Shown here: positions 47,893-56,404 of the stretch, piece after piece
Layout of the letters: each line of letters starts with the position of its first letter
How positions within the stretch are numbered: the stretch's first letter is position 1
Assembly (NCBI GenBank): GCA_036556425.1
Contig: DATBJJ010000066.1
Coordinates: 1-64,000 of the forward strand
Source: DATBJJ01 sp036556425
GTDB taxonomy: Bacteria > Acidobacteriota > Vicinamibacteria > Vicinamibacterales > 2-12-FULL-66-21
DNA: 64,000 nucleotides
Direction: 5' to 3'
Position numbers and translations under genes: made by a program
The notes under the pieces: generated by a model
The model's input: only the letters and a program-made list of their open reading frames with translations
The model's database searches: none
What the model was told of the DNA's origin: nothing

Positions 47893-48478
47893 ATTCGCCG
47901 AGCGCTTTGGCCGCCGCGGCGAGGACCCGCGGCACCCGGAATGGCTTCGTGAGGTAGCCGGAGACGCCGAGGTTCACCGCTTCGATCGCGCTCGCCTCGG
48001 TGGAGAAGCCCGTGATGATGATGACCGGAATATCCGCCTTGAGCCGGCGCGCCTCGCGAATCACGGCGAGGCCGTCGATGCCCGGCATTTTCAGATCGGT
48101 GATGAGCAGATCGTACGGAATGATCCGCAGCCGTTCGAGCGCGGTGCGTCCGTCGGGCGCGAGATCGACGTCGTACTCCGCGAGCGCGAGCGTCTTCGAC
48201 AACAGATCGCGAATCGCCGCTTCATCGTCGACGACGAGCACGCGCGCGCGCGCCGACGCGGCGGCCGCGGCGCGCGGAGTCGCCGCACCTGCCGCGCGTC
48301 CTTGGCGCGGACGCTGACTCTCGAGCCAGGCGTCGATGTCCCGCTTGCGGAAGCGCCATTGCCGTCCGACGCGGACCGCGGGGATCTTCCCCGCTTTGAT
48401 CAGGCGATAGACGGTGCGCAGGTTGACTTGAAGGTACTCGAGTACTTCCTCGGTCGTGAGAAAACCCTCGTCAGCCAT
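47891..48478 (-). CDS. Response regulator with N-terminal excisionase/MerR-type HTH and C-terminal receiver domain
   Basis: 195 residues in an inverted order for a regulator: an HTH_17-type DNA-binding domain first (LTTEEVLEYLQVNLRTVYRLIKAGKIPAVRVGRQWRF-like, residues 6-50), an Ala/Arg linker, then a full receiver domain with acidic pocket DDE and phospho-acceptor D in ITDLKMPGIDG (about residue 123). It lies directly next to the phased repeat array and downstream of a histidine kinase on the same strand. I infer that it binds the array and controls the surface operon. Confidence 0.88.
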   Translation of the reverse strand: MADEGFLTTEEVLEYLQVNLRTVYRLIKAGKIPAVRVGRQWRFRKRDIDAWLESQRPRQGRAAGAATPRAAAAASARARVLVVDDEAAIRDLLSKTLALAEYDVDLAPDGRTALERLRIIPYDLLITDLKMPGIDGLAVIREARRLKADIPVIIITGFSTEASAIEAVNLGVSGYLTKPFRVPRVLAAAAKALGE

Positions 48479-48556
48479 GGCGGAAGCACTCTACCAGACA
48501 TAGGTGAACTTGCAGCAGTAGGTTTGCGCGCCGGGCGTGAGCGTATCGAATGCGTT

Positions 48557-48695
48557 CACGGATTGACGCGGATCACGCGGATTAACCCGGGATGACGCGG
48601 ATCAACGCGGAATGACGCGGATTACGCGGGGATGACGCGGATCACGCGGATTACGCGGATCACGCGGATTAGGCGGATCACGCGGATTACGGGGT
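48557..48695. repeat. 9-10 bp ACGCGGATy minisatellite entering the 3' end of the kinase gene
   Basis: About 14 degenerate copies of ACGCGGAT(C/T) between the regulator and kinase genes. From 48602 onward they are translated on the minus strand as a NPRDP-type tail of the kinase. Confidence 0.85.
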
Positions 48696-50329
48696 TCCGC
48701 GGGATCCGGTGCGGCCGGGAGATCGATCGTGAACAGCGCTCCGCCGTCGGGCGCGTTCGACGCGTGCACCGATCCGCCGTGCTCTTGAATCACGCCGTAC
48801 GTGATCGTCAATCCAAGTCCGGTGCCTTGTCCCACTTCCTTCGTCGTGAAGAACGGATCGAAGATGCGCGGCAGCACCGTCGGCGAGATGCCGGGTCCGC
48901 TGTCGGCGATCGTGATGCGGACGGTTGCCGAATCCGGCGCGGTCGTGGCGACCGTGATCGCGCCGGGGTCGCCCGTGGACGCGATCGCATGCTCCGCATT
49001 GAGCAGGACGTTGAGGAACGCCTGCTGCAACAGGAGCTGATCGCCGAGGACGGGCGGCAGGTTCTCGCCCGGCCGGCGAACGATCTCGATCGCCGCGCGC
49101 GACAGCGCGGCGCGTCGCGTTGCCAGCGCGCGCGTGAGCACGCGATCCACGCGCAGCCGCCGCCGCGTCATCCGCTGCGACCCGGTGAACGTGAGCAGGT
49201 TGCGCACGATCTTCGCGGCGCGGTCCGCTTCGTTGTAGATCAGCCGCAGCTCCTTCTTCAGCGCGCGGGGCTTGTCGGTCGGCGATCGCTTGTCCGACGG
49301 ATGCGACCACAGGAGCAGCTCGAGATGACCGAGCACGCCCTGCAGCGGGTTGTTGATCTCGTGCGCGATGCCGGCGACGAACTGGCCGAGCGAGGCGAGC
49401 TTCTCCGATTGCGCGAGCCGCGCGCGCAGCGCGTTCTGCTCCGCCTCGAGCGCTCGCTGCCGCGTGATGTCCCGCGCGACGAGGACGATGCCGACCGGCT
49501 CGCCATCCTCGTTGATGAGCGGTGTGGTCGTCGCGTCGAAGATGCCGCCGAGGCCCGGATGATCGATCGTTCGCGTGCGCGCGCCTTCGTGCGATCGATC
49601 GGCGGCATCCGCGTCGACGGCGGCGGCCCAGCCGGCGAGCTCGGCGCCGACGAGATCGCCGAGGTGCTGCTCGACGAGCTCGATTCGCGGCCGTCCGAGC
49701 CGGAGCGCGAACGCATCGTTCATCTGCACCACGCGCAGCGCGTGATCCGTGACGACGACGAGATCGATCAGCGAGTTGAACGTGTCCTCGAGCAGCCGCC
49801 GCTGCCGCAGCATCTCCTCGAGGAGCTGCACGTTCTCGATGCCGAGCGAGAGCTGACGGCCGAGATCGCCGGCGAGATCCAGCTGCTGCTGCGCGTCGAA
49901 ATCACGCGTCGACGTTCCTTCGACGACCAGCGTGCCGAGCGCGCGGCGCCAGCCGCGCAGCGGCGAGATCAACACCGGCTCCGGCCCGTCGTGCAGGATC
50001 TGCGGGCGTTCGAGGCGGAGCCCGCGCGCGGCCGGCATCTCCGAATCCCCGCTTCCGACGCGTGGCGTCGCGGCGCGATATGCGGGGTCGGACGAGGCGA
50101 GCAGTGACAGCTCGCGCGCGCGGCGATCGTGCAGCCAGACCGACGCGCGGCGCGCCCCGACATGCCGGTTGAACTCGTCGAGGACGCTCTCCATGGCGGG
50201 CCCCAGCCCGTGCGTCGTCGACACGCCGCGCCAGAACGTCCGCGACAGCTCCCGGAACGGGGGCTGATTCGGGCGCTCGGGTGAACCAGGTCCTGGGGCG
50301 AGTGAATGGGCCGGTGGCGTCCCTGCCAA
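48602..50329 (-). CDS. GAF-PAS sensor histidine kinase with repeat-encoded tail
   Basis: 575 residues, soluble. A GAF-like domain (about 35-165) is followed by a PAS domain (about 185-300, TFNSLIDLVVVTDHALRVVQMND), the H-box with H323 in GIAHEINNPLQ and a HATPase domain (NVLLNAEHAI, DSGPGIS, GTGLGLTITYGV). The last ~30 residues are a low-complexity NPRDP repeat made by the minisatellite. The TTG at 50329 is chosen because N-terminal homology (FRELSRTFWRGV) lies upstream of any ATG and a promoter with TAGAAT sits 9 nt away. The regulator at 47891 is its likely partner. Confidence 0.9.
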   Translation of the reverse strand: MAGTPPAHSLAPGPGSPERPNQPPFRELSRTFWRGVSTTHGLGPAMESVLDEFNRHVGARRASVWLHDRRARELSLLASSDPAYRAATPRVGSGDSEMPAARGLRLERPQILHDGPEPVLISPLRGWRRALGTLVVEGTSTRDFDAQQQLDLAGDLGRQLSLGIENVQLLEEMLRQRRLLEDTFNSLIDLVVVTDHALRVVQMNDAFALRLGRPRIELVEQHLGDLVGAELAGWAAAVDADAADRSHEGARTRTIDHPGLGGIFDATTTPLINEDGEPVGIVLVARDITRQRALEAEQNALRARLAQSEKLASLGQFVAGIAHEINNPLQGVLGHLELLLWSHPSDKRSPTDKPRALKKELRLIYNEADRAAKIVRNLLTFTGSQRMTRRRLRVDRVLTRALATRRAALSRAAIEIVRRPGENLPPVLGDQLLLQQAFLNVLLNAEHAIASTGDPGAITVATTAPDSATVRITIADSGPGISPTVLPRIFDPFFTTKEVGQGTGLGLTITYGVIQEHGGSVHASNAPDGGALFTIDLPAAPDPAEPRNPRDPPNPRDPRNPRDPRHPRVIRVIPR

Positions 50330-50338
50330 ACGGGACGC

Positions 50339-50367
50339 ATTCTAAGATGTTGAAGGCAAAAGGTAAA
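50339..50367 (-). promoter_or_regulatory. Promoter of the GAF-PAS kinase gene
   Basis: On the minus strand TTTACC, 17-bp spacer, TAGAAT (complement of 50362-50367 and 50339-50344). The predicted start point is only ~3 nt before the TTG codon at 50329. Confidence 0.55.
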
Positions 50368-50444
50368 ATGGCATCCGACTGCCGCCCGTCCGCGCGCGTC
50401 TAAACAACTGACGGACGCGGATCCGCAACCGGCCGATTGAATGG

Positions 50445-51059
50445 ATGATGAGTGACGAGGAGCTGGTCGCCCGCTCGCGAGGTGGCGATCTGGACAGCTT
50501 CAACCAGCTCGTGCTGCGCTGGGAGAGGCCTATCTACGCCCTCGCGTATCGCGTCATCGGCCGCGAGGAAGACGCGCGCGACGTCACACAGGAGACCTTC
50601 CTCCGCGCCTTCCGGGCGCTCAGCGGCTTCAAGGGCCAGGCGAAGTTCTCCTCCTGGCTCTATCGGATCACGCTGAATCTCTGCCGCGACTGGATCCGAA
50701 AGGAGCGGCGCACGCCCGTGACACCCACGCCGGAAGGCGTCGACCTGGTCGAGCTCGCCGGCGAAGCCACGCCCTCCGAGTCCATCGAGGACCTGGTGTC
50801 GCGGAAACAATTATCGGAGGCGGTGGCGAAAGCGATGGCGCTTCTCCCGGAAGAGCAGCGCACCGCGATCATTTTGAAGGAGTATCACGGGCTGACGTTC
50901 CAGGAGATTGCGGATCTCCTCGACTGTCCGCTGAGCACGGTGAAGACACGGCTGTATCAAGGCCTCACCGTTTTGCGGCGTCATTTGCACGAGCGAGGCG
51001 AGACGCGCGTCGCGCGTCCCGCGGGATCGCTGGATCCGATTCACGGATCGATGAACTGA
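50445..51059 (+). CDS. RNA polymerase ECF sigma factor (RpoE/SigW-like)
   Basis: 204 residues. Region 2 (EEDARDVTQETFLRAFRAL, FSSWLYRITLNLCRDWIR) and region 4 (LPEEQRTAIILKEYHGLTFQEIADLLDCPLSTVKTRLYQGL) are complete. A double ATG (50445/50448) leaves the start uncertain by one residue. The next gene encodes a zinc-finger anti-sigma protein, a typical ECF pair. Confidence 0.94.
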   Translation: MMSDEELVARSRGGDLDSFNQLVLRWERPIYALAYRVIGREEDARDVTQETFLRAFRALSGFKGQAKFSSWLYRITLNLCRDWIRKERRTPVTPTPEGVDLVELAGEATPSESIEDLVSRKQLSEAVAKAMALLPEEQRTAIILKEYHGLTFQEIADLLDCPLSTVKTRLYQGLTVLRRHLHERGETRVARPAGSLDPIHGSMN

Positions 51060-51092
51060 TCGCTAACCACGTTGATGGATTGAACGACGACC

Positions 51093-51836
51093 ATGTGCGA
51101 CAAGGAACTTCTCATCGGCTATCTCTACGGCGAGCTGCGGCTCTCCGATCGCGACGCCTTCGAGCGTCATCTCGGCGCGTGCGCGGAGTGCCGCAGCGAG
51201 GTCGAGGGCTTGAGCGGCACGCGCGCGCAGCTGCAATCGTGGACGCCGCCGTCGCCGGAGCTCGGCTTCGAGATCGTTCGCGGGCCGCAACGCCCGCCGG
51301 CGGCAGCGAAGCGTTGGGGGCTTTCACCGGCATGGGGCTTGGCCGCCGCGGCGATGCTCGTCGGCGCGGTCTCGGCCGCGATCGCGAACGTGGAAGTCAC
51401 CGTCGGCTCGAGCGGCGTCAAGCTGCGAACCGGATGGAATCGCGTCTCAGACGCTCGACCCGCGTCGACGGACGCCGCCGCCGCGAGCGCAGAGCTCCAG
51501 CGCGTCAGTGCTCGCATGCGCGATTTGGAGAATCGGCTCGCGTCGATCGCCAGCACGACGATCGCGGCGCCCGCGACAGCCGCGCCGCCAGGCCGCATGT
51601 CGGACGCGGAGCTCATTCGAGCGATGCGCACGATGATCGATCAAAGCGAGGAACGCCAACAAGGCGTCCTCGCGCGTCAGATCCTTCGGGTGAATCAGGA
51701 CATGGAAACCGCGCGGCGGACCGACTTCGATCGCTTGCGTCAGGGCATCCAGCAGGTCCAGGGGACGGCGTTCGAGGTGTATCAGCGTCAAAAGGCGTTC
51801 GAAGAGCACGTCGTGCGAGTTGGAATGCAGCGGTGA
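51093..51836 (+). CDS. Zinc-finger anti-sigma factor with transmembrane segment and coiled coil
   Basis: 247 residues. The cytoplasmic N-terminus holds a zf-HC2/ZAS motif (ERHLGACAECRSE, with an upstream Cys-Asp start), followed by one transmembrane helix (about 80-103, WGLAAAAMLVGAVSAAI) and a periplasmic part with a heptad-rich coiled coil (about 130-245). It should bind the adjacent ECF sigma factor and release it on an envelope signal. Two exported proteins follow and may belong to the same response. Confidence 0.88.
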   Translation: MCDKELLIGYLYGELRLSDRDAFERHLGACAECRSEVEGLSGTRAQLQSWTPPSPELGFEIVRGPQRPPAAAKRWGLSPAWGLAAAAMLVGAVSAAIANVEVTVGSSGVKLRTGWNRVSDARPASTDAAAASAELQRVSARMRDLENRLASIASTTIAAPATAAPPGRMSDAELIRAMRTMIDQSEERQQGVLARQILRVNQDMETARRTDFDRLRQGIQQVQGTAFEVYQRQKAFEEHVVRVGMQR

Positions 51837-51882
51837 GCGGCGACTGAAGACTGAACGTCGAGGATTGAGCAGAGGTGAGATC

Positions 51883-52674
51883 GTGAAAAAGGGATTGTTT
51901 TCCGTCGTGACGCCGATCGTGATGGCCGCATCGTTCGCGGCGGCGATGCCCGCGCGCTCCTCGGCGCAAACGAGCGCCGAGCAGGAAGAGCGGCGCAAGC
52001 ACATCCGGTACATGGAAGGCGTGCTGATGTCGGCCGTTCGCATCGGTGCGGAGCAGTTCGGCAAAGAGCTCGAGAAGTACGATCCGGGCGCCATGACGGC
52101 GCTGATGGGAACGCCGCGCGCGCGGGGCTTCCTGCTCGACGGCCATGGAGTCTTCTTCGACGTCGAAGTGCCGGACGTCAACCAGAGCTTCGTCTGGTCC
52201 GTGATGACGACGCAGCGCGACCGTCAGAACGGCGATGCGATCGACTCGCTTCAAGAAGCCCTTCGCTCGATGCCCGAGGGCGCGACGCTCAGCCAGGCGC
52301 GGGCCGCGCTGAGACATCTCTCGAGCACCGTGGGGCCGATTCGCGCCGCATCGGCGTCGCCGCAAGCCGCAGGGCAAGTGGTCGCCGCCGTTCCGCCGTT
52401 GACCGATCCGCGCAAGCAGTACCAGGAAGCGGTCGTCAGCTCCGTGGTCGACGCGATGCTCGGGTACAGCGTTCGATTGAATCTTGGGCCGGATGAGTGG
52501 TTGACGGTGGCCGCGCGTGGAAACGATGCGCCGCTGACCCCATCGCAGGGCTTGGCTGACACGGTCACGATTACCGTGCGCGTGAAGGGCAGCGACCTCG
52601 CCACCTATCACAGCGATCCGGCGAGACGCGACGAAATCCGCCAAAAAGTGAAACTCGACGCAAAGGTGTTCTGA
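51883..52674 (+). CDS. Conserved exported protein of unknown function
   Basis: 263 residues from a GTG with AGAGGTGAG upstream. Signal peptide (VVTPIVMAASFAAAMPARSSAQ). No known domain; it has a conserved-looking RYMEGVLMSAVRIGAEQFGKEL helix and the block GFLLDGHGVFFDVEVPD. It follows the sigma/anti-sigma pair by 46 nt, suggesting a regulon member or cotranscription. Confidence 0.7.
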   Translation: MKKGLFSVVTPIVMAASFAAAMPARSSAQTSAEQEERRKHIRYMEGVLMSAVRIGAEQFGKELEKYDPGAMTALMGTPRARGFLLDGHGVFFDVEVPDVNQSFVWSVMTTQRDRQNGDAIDSLQEALRSMPEGATLSQARAALRHLSSTVGPIRAASASPQAAGQVVAAVPPLTDPRKQYQEAVVSSVVDAMLGYSVRLNLGPDEWLTVAARGNDAPLTPSQGLADTVTITVRVKGSDLATYHSDPARRDEIRQKVKLDAKVF

Positions 52675-52676
52675 TC

Positions 52677-52682
52677 TACAAT
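52677..52682 (+). promoter_or_regulatory. TACAAT box for a leaderless lipoprotein mRNA
   Basis: TACAAT ends 6 nt before the ATG at 52689, the same geometry as at mtgA. A TCGACG 16 bp upstream is a partial -35. Confidence 0.45.
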
Positions 52683-52688
52683 CCCCGG

Positions 52689-53225
52689 ATGCCGGTCCCG
52701 GTCCGGGCGGGCAGAGCGCCCCTACTTTCGATGGCGCTTTGCCTTCTGCCCCTGATCCTCACGGTCACCACGGCGTGCGGCCGGTCTGTCGACTACAAGC
52801 AGACGCTGCAGGTCACGGATCTCTCCGGCGGCTGGTACGACTTCGGCATCGTCGACGGCAAGAACAAGCTGGTGCCGAGCGTCTCGTTCCGCGTGCGCAA
52901 GACGACGGACGTGTCCATTCGATCCCTCAGCATCAACGTTCACTTCAAGAAGATCTCGATCGAGAGCCCGCAGTCGCGCGACGCGGAAGAGGAAATGTCG
53001 GAGGTGTTTCTCCAAGGCATCGAGTTCTCGGACGGAAATCAAACGCGGCTCCTGACATTTCGTCCCGACACCGGCGTCACCGGCGATCCTCCGCAGACGC
53101 GCGCCGAGATGCTCGCGCATCGGCTGTTCCGCGACGTACGCGCTCGTGTTTTCGTCAAACAGAGCTCGACGACGTGGGTTGACCTCGCAACGTACGATCT
53201 CCCGCGCGTACTGCTCTCCAAGTAG
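52689..53225 (+). CDS. Putative lipoprotein of unknown function
   Basis: 178 residues. A hydrophobic leader ends at Cys30 (TVTTAC), a loose lipobox. The mature part is all-beta in appearance (SVSFRVRKTTDVSIRSLSINVHFKKI), ending RVFVKQSSTTWVDLATYDLPR. No family recognised. It has no Shine-Dalgarno but a TACAAT box 6 nt upstream, and an amino-acid permease starts 14 nt after it. Confidence 0.72.
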   Translation: MPVPVRAGRAPLLSMALCLLPLILTVTTACGRSVDYKQTLQVTDLSGGWYDFGIVDGKNKLVPSVSFRVRKTTDVSIRSLSINVHFKKISIESPQSRDAEEEMSEVFLQGIEFSDGNQTRLLTFRPDTGVTGDPPQTRAEMLAHRLFRDVRARVFVKQSSTTWVDLATYDLPRVLLSK

Positions 53226-53239
53226 CGCCTTCTATTCCT

Positions 53240-54670
53240 GTGGCCCTTCCTAAACGCAAAGCTGACGCTTCGACGGGCAGCTCCGAGCCGCAGTCGCTCG
53301 AACGCAGGCTCGGACCGATCGACGCCGCGGCGATCATCGTCTCGAACGTGATCGGCGGCGGGATTCTGTTCACGCCGCCGCAGGTCGCGGCCGCGGTGCC
53401 CAATCCGTATTGGTTTCTCGCGACGTGGGTCGCGGGCGGTCTGCTCGCGTTCGCGGGCGCGATGGCCTACGCCGAGCTCGCCGCGCTGAGGCCGCGCGCA
53501 GGCGGCGAATACGTGTACTTGCGCGCCGCCTTCGGGCGCCTCGCGGCGTTTCTCACGGGATGGACGTCGTTCGTCGCCGGGTTCTCCGGCGCGATTGCCG
53601 CGAGCGCGGTCGTGCTCGCCTTCTACGTCGGGCGGTTCATTCCGGCAGCCAAGGATGACACGCCGCTCTTCGTGATTCCGATTCCATTCGTGCCGCTCAC
53701 GTTCTCGCGTCAGGCGTTCGTGGCGCTTGCCGCGATTGGCATCATGGCGTGGATTCATCTCCGCGGCGTCGGGCCGGGCCGCCTCGTCATGAACGTGCTC
53801 GCGGGGTTGAAGGTCTCGGCGCTGTTGATCTTCATCGCGCTCGGATTCACGTGGGGCGCGGGAGCGACCGCGAATTTCGTTCATAGCGGCGGTACTGTGT
53901 CGTCCGGCGCATGGCTGCTCGCGCTGATTCCCGTGATGTTCACGTATGCGGGATGGAACGCGGCCGCTTACGTCGCCGAAGAAGTGCACGAGCCCGGCCG
54001 CAACGTACCGCGCGCGCTCGCGCTCGGCACGGTGGCCGTCGTGATCATCTACTTTCTGTTGAATCTCCTCTTCCTCTACGTGCTGCCCGTCGATCAGCTC
54101 GCGCAGGTGAAGGGAAGCGTGCTCGACGTCGTCGCGGACGGATTGCTCGGGGTTCGCGCCGGCGACGTGATGGGCATCGTCTCGATCGTGAGCATCGCGG
54201 CGAGCATCAGCGCGATGACGTTCGCCGGTCCGCGCGTGTACTACGCGATGGCGCGCGACGGTCTGTTCTTTCGCCGCGCGGCGGATGTGCATCCGAAATA
54301 CCGCACGCCCGCGGTCTCGATCGTCGCGCAAGCGGTGTGGAGCGCGCTGCTCGTGCTGTCCGGCAGCGCGAACGCGCTCACGACCTATACCGGATTCGCA
54401 GTCGTGCTGTTCGCGGGCGTTGCCGTGGTGTCGCTCTTCATGCTGCGTCAGCAGGAGCCGGATTCGCCGCGTCCATATCGCGCCTGGGGATATCCGATTG
54501 CGCCCGCGATCTTCGCCACCGCGAGCCTCGCGATCGTGCTCAACGCGCTCTACGCGGATCTCGTCGTTCCGCTTCGCAACGGAACGCCTTGGGGTCCTGC
54601 CGCGGCCGGCTTGATCATCATCGGCCTCGGAATTCCGCTGTTCTACGTGTTCAGACGGCAAAAGCAGTAG
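53240..54670 (+). CDS. APC-family amino-acid permease (LAT/YjeH-like branch)
   Basis: 476 residues from a GTG. The helix-1 signature IVSNVIGGGILFTPP, RPRAGGEYVYLRAAFG, and FTYAGWNAAAYVAEEVHEPGRNVPRA in helix 6 identify the amino acid-polyamine-organocation superfamily. About 12 membrane segments. It differs from the permease at 16998 in its longer N-terminus and the LAT-like helix-6 motif. The stop is followed immediately by the AGCTCTC repeat array. Confidence 0.88.
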   Translation: MALPKRKADASTGSSEPQSLERRLGPIDAAAIIVSNVIGGGILFTPPQVAAAVPNPYWFLATWVAGGLLAFAGAMAYAELAALRPRAGGEYVYLRAAFGRLAAFLTGWTSFVAGFSGAIAASAVVLAFYVGRFIPAAKDDTPLFVIPIPFVPLTFSRQAFVALAAIGIMAWIHLRGVGPGRLVMNVLAGLKVSALLIFIALGFTWGAGATANFVHSGGTVSSGAWLLALIPVMFTYAGWNAAAYVAEEVHEPGRNVPRALALGTVAVVIIYFLLNLLFLYVLPVDQLAQVKGSVLDVVADGLLGVRAGDVMGIVSIVSIAASISAMTFAGPRVYYAMARDGLFFRRAADVHPKYRTPAVSIVAQAVWSALLVLSGSANALTTYTGFAVVLFAGVAVVSLFMLRQQEPDSPRPYRAWGYPIAPAIFATASLAIVLNALYADLVVPLRNGTPWGPAAAGLIIIGLGIPLFYVFRRQKQ

Positions 54671-54812
54671 CTCTCAGCTCTCAGCTGTCAGCTCTCAGCT
54701 CAGCTGTCAGCTGTCAGCTCTCAGCTCCTCAGCTCTCAGCTGTCAGCTGAATGGCTGACATCTCACGGCTGATAGCTGAAAGCTGATAGCTGAGAGCTGA
54801 GAGCTGAGAGCT
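54671..54812. repeat. Second AGCTCTC/AGCTGTC 7-bp repeat array between convergent genes
   Basis: About 11 left-arm heptamers (54671-54748), a short irregular centre (ATGGCTGACATCTCACGG), and an inverted right arm (54768-54812). It spans precisely from one stop codon to the opposite stop codon, the same context as the array at 36841. Confidence 0.82.
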
Positions 54813-55200
54813 ATGCCCAGTGCGCCGGCGTGCCTCGCGGCTCGTACATCACGAGCGCCCAGAACGTCAGCAGCGCGAGGAATCCATCGGACGCCGCGAA
54901 GAGAAGAAACGACGCCGGCGATCCGCGGACCCAGTAGTCCAGAACGAATGCGATCGCACCGGATCCCTTCAAGAGCGGCCCCATGATCCAGAGATACCAG
55001 CGATGCCGCTCCGGATCGCGCCACGGAAAGTAGTAGCCGAGCCCCACGGCGATCAGGAACAGCGCGTTGAGATCGGAAAAGATCGGCGGACTCGCAGGCG
55101 GGACGCCGAAGAGCGAGGCCAGCGTTTCAGGCGCGAGCAATAAAAAGGCCCCTACGACGATGTCGTAGAGGCCTGAGAGTGCGGCGACGAAGGACAGCAA
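54811..55200 (-). CDS. Small integral membrane protein
   Basis: 129 residues, four predicted transmembrane helices (about 3-24, 44-60, 67-90, 98-116) and the loop motif YYFPWRDPERHRWYLW. An in-frame stop lies immediately upstream, so a TTG at 55200, right after the preceding gene's TAG, is the only reasonable start. No family known to me. Probably translated by coupling to the PEGA gene. Confidence 0.68.
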   Translation of the reverse strand: MLSFVAALSGLYDIVVGAFLLLAPETLASLFGVPPASPPIFSDLNALFLIAVGLGYYFPWRDPERHRWYLWIMGPLLKGSGAIAFVLDYWVRGSPASFLLFAASDGFLALLTFWALVMYEPRGTPAHWA

Positions 55201-56181
55201 CTACTTTCCGGACTTCATGTCGCCCTTGTAGGTGACCGTCTCGCCCGGCGTGATGAGCACGTCGAAGGACGTCGGCGCGTAGCCCTCGGCCTTCAGCTCC
55301 ACGCGGTGGTTGCCCGAATCGAGCGGCAGTTTCTGGAACAGTCCATCGAAGTCGTCGACGACGCCGACGTAGTAGCCGTCGATGTAGACCTGCGCCTGCT
55401 TCGGATCGATCTTCAAGCGCAGCGATCCCGACTCGCGATACGACTGGCTGACCGCATAGCCGCCGCTGCCGCCATAGCCGCCGTAGCCATAACCGCCGCC
55501 GTAGCCGTAGCCGTACGGATCGCCGTAGCCATAACCTCCGCCGTACCACGGATCGTAGAAGAGATAGCCGAGCCCGTAGCCGTACCCCGGACCCCAGAAG
55601 CCGTACGGGTAGTACGGATAGTAGGTGATGCCCCCGCCGACGCCGGGCGGTACGCTTCCGCGCTCGACCGCGTATCCGGTGACCGGACGGCCATCGCGTG
55701 GACGGCTGTAGGCCGGCACGCCGGCGCGAGCCGGCGCATCGCTCGAGCCCGTCGCGGACGAACGATCGCCGGACGAGGACGCCGTGCTCCCGCCGCCGCG
55801 CGATGAGCTGTCGCTGCTGCCGCCGCGTGGCGCCGCGTTCCCGCTCCGCGGATTGCTGCCCGCGCTTCGGCCGCCTCTCGACGATTGATCGCTCGAGCGC
55901 ATCGGCGCGTCGAACGAATTCCGAGGCGCCGCGGCATTTGGCGCTGACCCGCCCGAGGATGAGGACCATCCACCGCCGCCCGAAGACGACGAGGAGGAGC
56001 TGCCGCTGGAGCTCGACCCGCTCGAGCCCGACGACGAGCTTCCACTGTCGCCGCGCGGCGCCGACGAGCCGGTCGTGTTGCCATTCGACGTCCGGTCCTG
56101 ACCCGCCCATGCCGTCCCGGCGGTCAGGCCCCCGACGGCCAATGCGATCGCGAACGAACCGACGAATCTCTCACGCAACAT
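55201..56181 (-). CDS. Exported PEGA-domain protein with Ser/Gly-rich stalk
   Basis: 326 residues. Signal peptide (to about GTAWAGQ), then a ~110-residue stalk rich in Ser, Gly and Arg (GSSSSGSSGSSSS), a Tyr/Gly-rich stretch (about 190-250, GGYGYGDPYGYGYGGGY) and a C-terminal PEGA domain (about 255-320, SLRLKIDPKQAQVYIDGYYVG). PEGA domains are surface or envelope beta-modules. GGAGG precedes the ATG. The stop TAG abuts the next gene's TTG. The low-complexity part suggests an extended, possibly adhesive, spacer. Confidence 0.85.
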   Translation of the reverse strand: MLRERFVGSFAIALAVGGLTAGTAWAGQDRTSNGNTTGSSAPRGDSGSSSSGSSGSSSSGSSSSSSSGGGGWSSSSGGSAPNAAAPRNSFDAPMRSSDQSSRGGRSAGSNPRSGNAAPRGGSSDSSSRGGGSTASSSGDRSSATGSSDAPARAGVPAYSRPRDGRPVTGYAVERGSVPPGVGGGITYYPYYPYGFWGPGYGYGLGYLFYDPWYGGGYGYGDPYGYGYGGGYGYGGYGGSGGYAVSQSYRESGSLRLKIDPKQAQVYIDGYYVGVVDDFDGLFQKLPLDSGNHRVELKAEGYAPTSFDVLITPGETVTYKGDMKSGK

Positions 56182-56363
56182 AACGCCTCCGAGCGTTTGT
56201 GGACGGATCTCTAACCTCGAAAGCAAGCAACAGATCTGCCATGGCAGCCGGGCGTGTTCATAACGCTTTTTCACATATTAATCCCATCCCGGCCCGCGCG
56301 GTTGTCCTTTTCCGAGCTCAGGCCGTCCGAACTTCCGGACTGTCTGAACAAGGCATCGAAGAG

Positions 56364-56378
56364 CCCCGATTTTCGGGG
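56364..56378 (+). other. Stem-loop in front of hslV
   Basis: CCCCGA/TCGGGG with a TTT loop, followed by TTTGAT, 27 nt before the hslV ATG. The short T-run makes termination weak; an attenuator-like or translational role is possible. Confidence 0.4.
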
Positions 56379-56404
56379 TTTGATAGACTCGCAACCGGCC
56401 CCCC

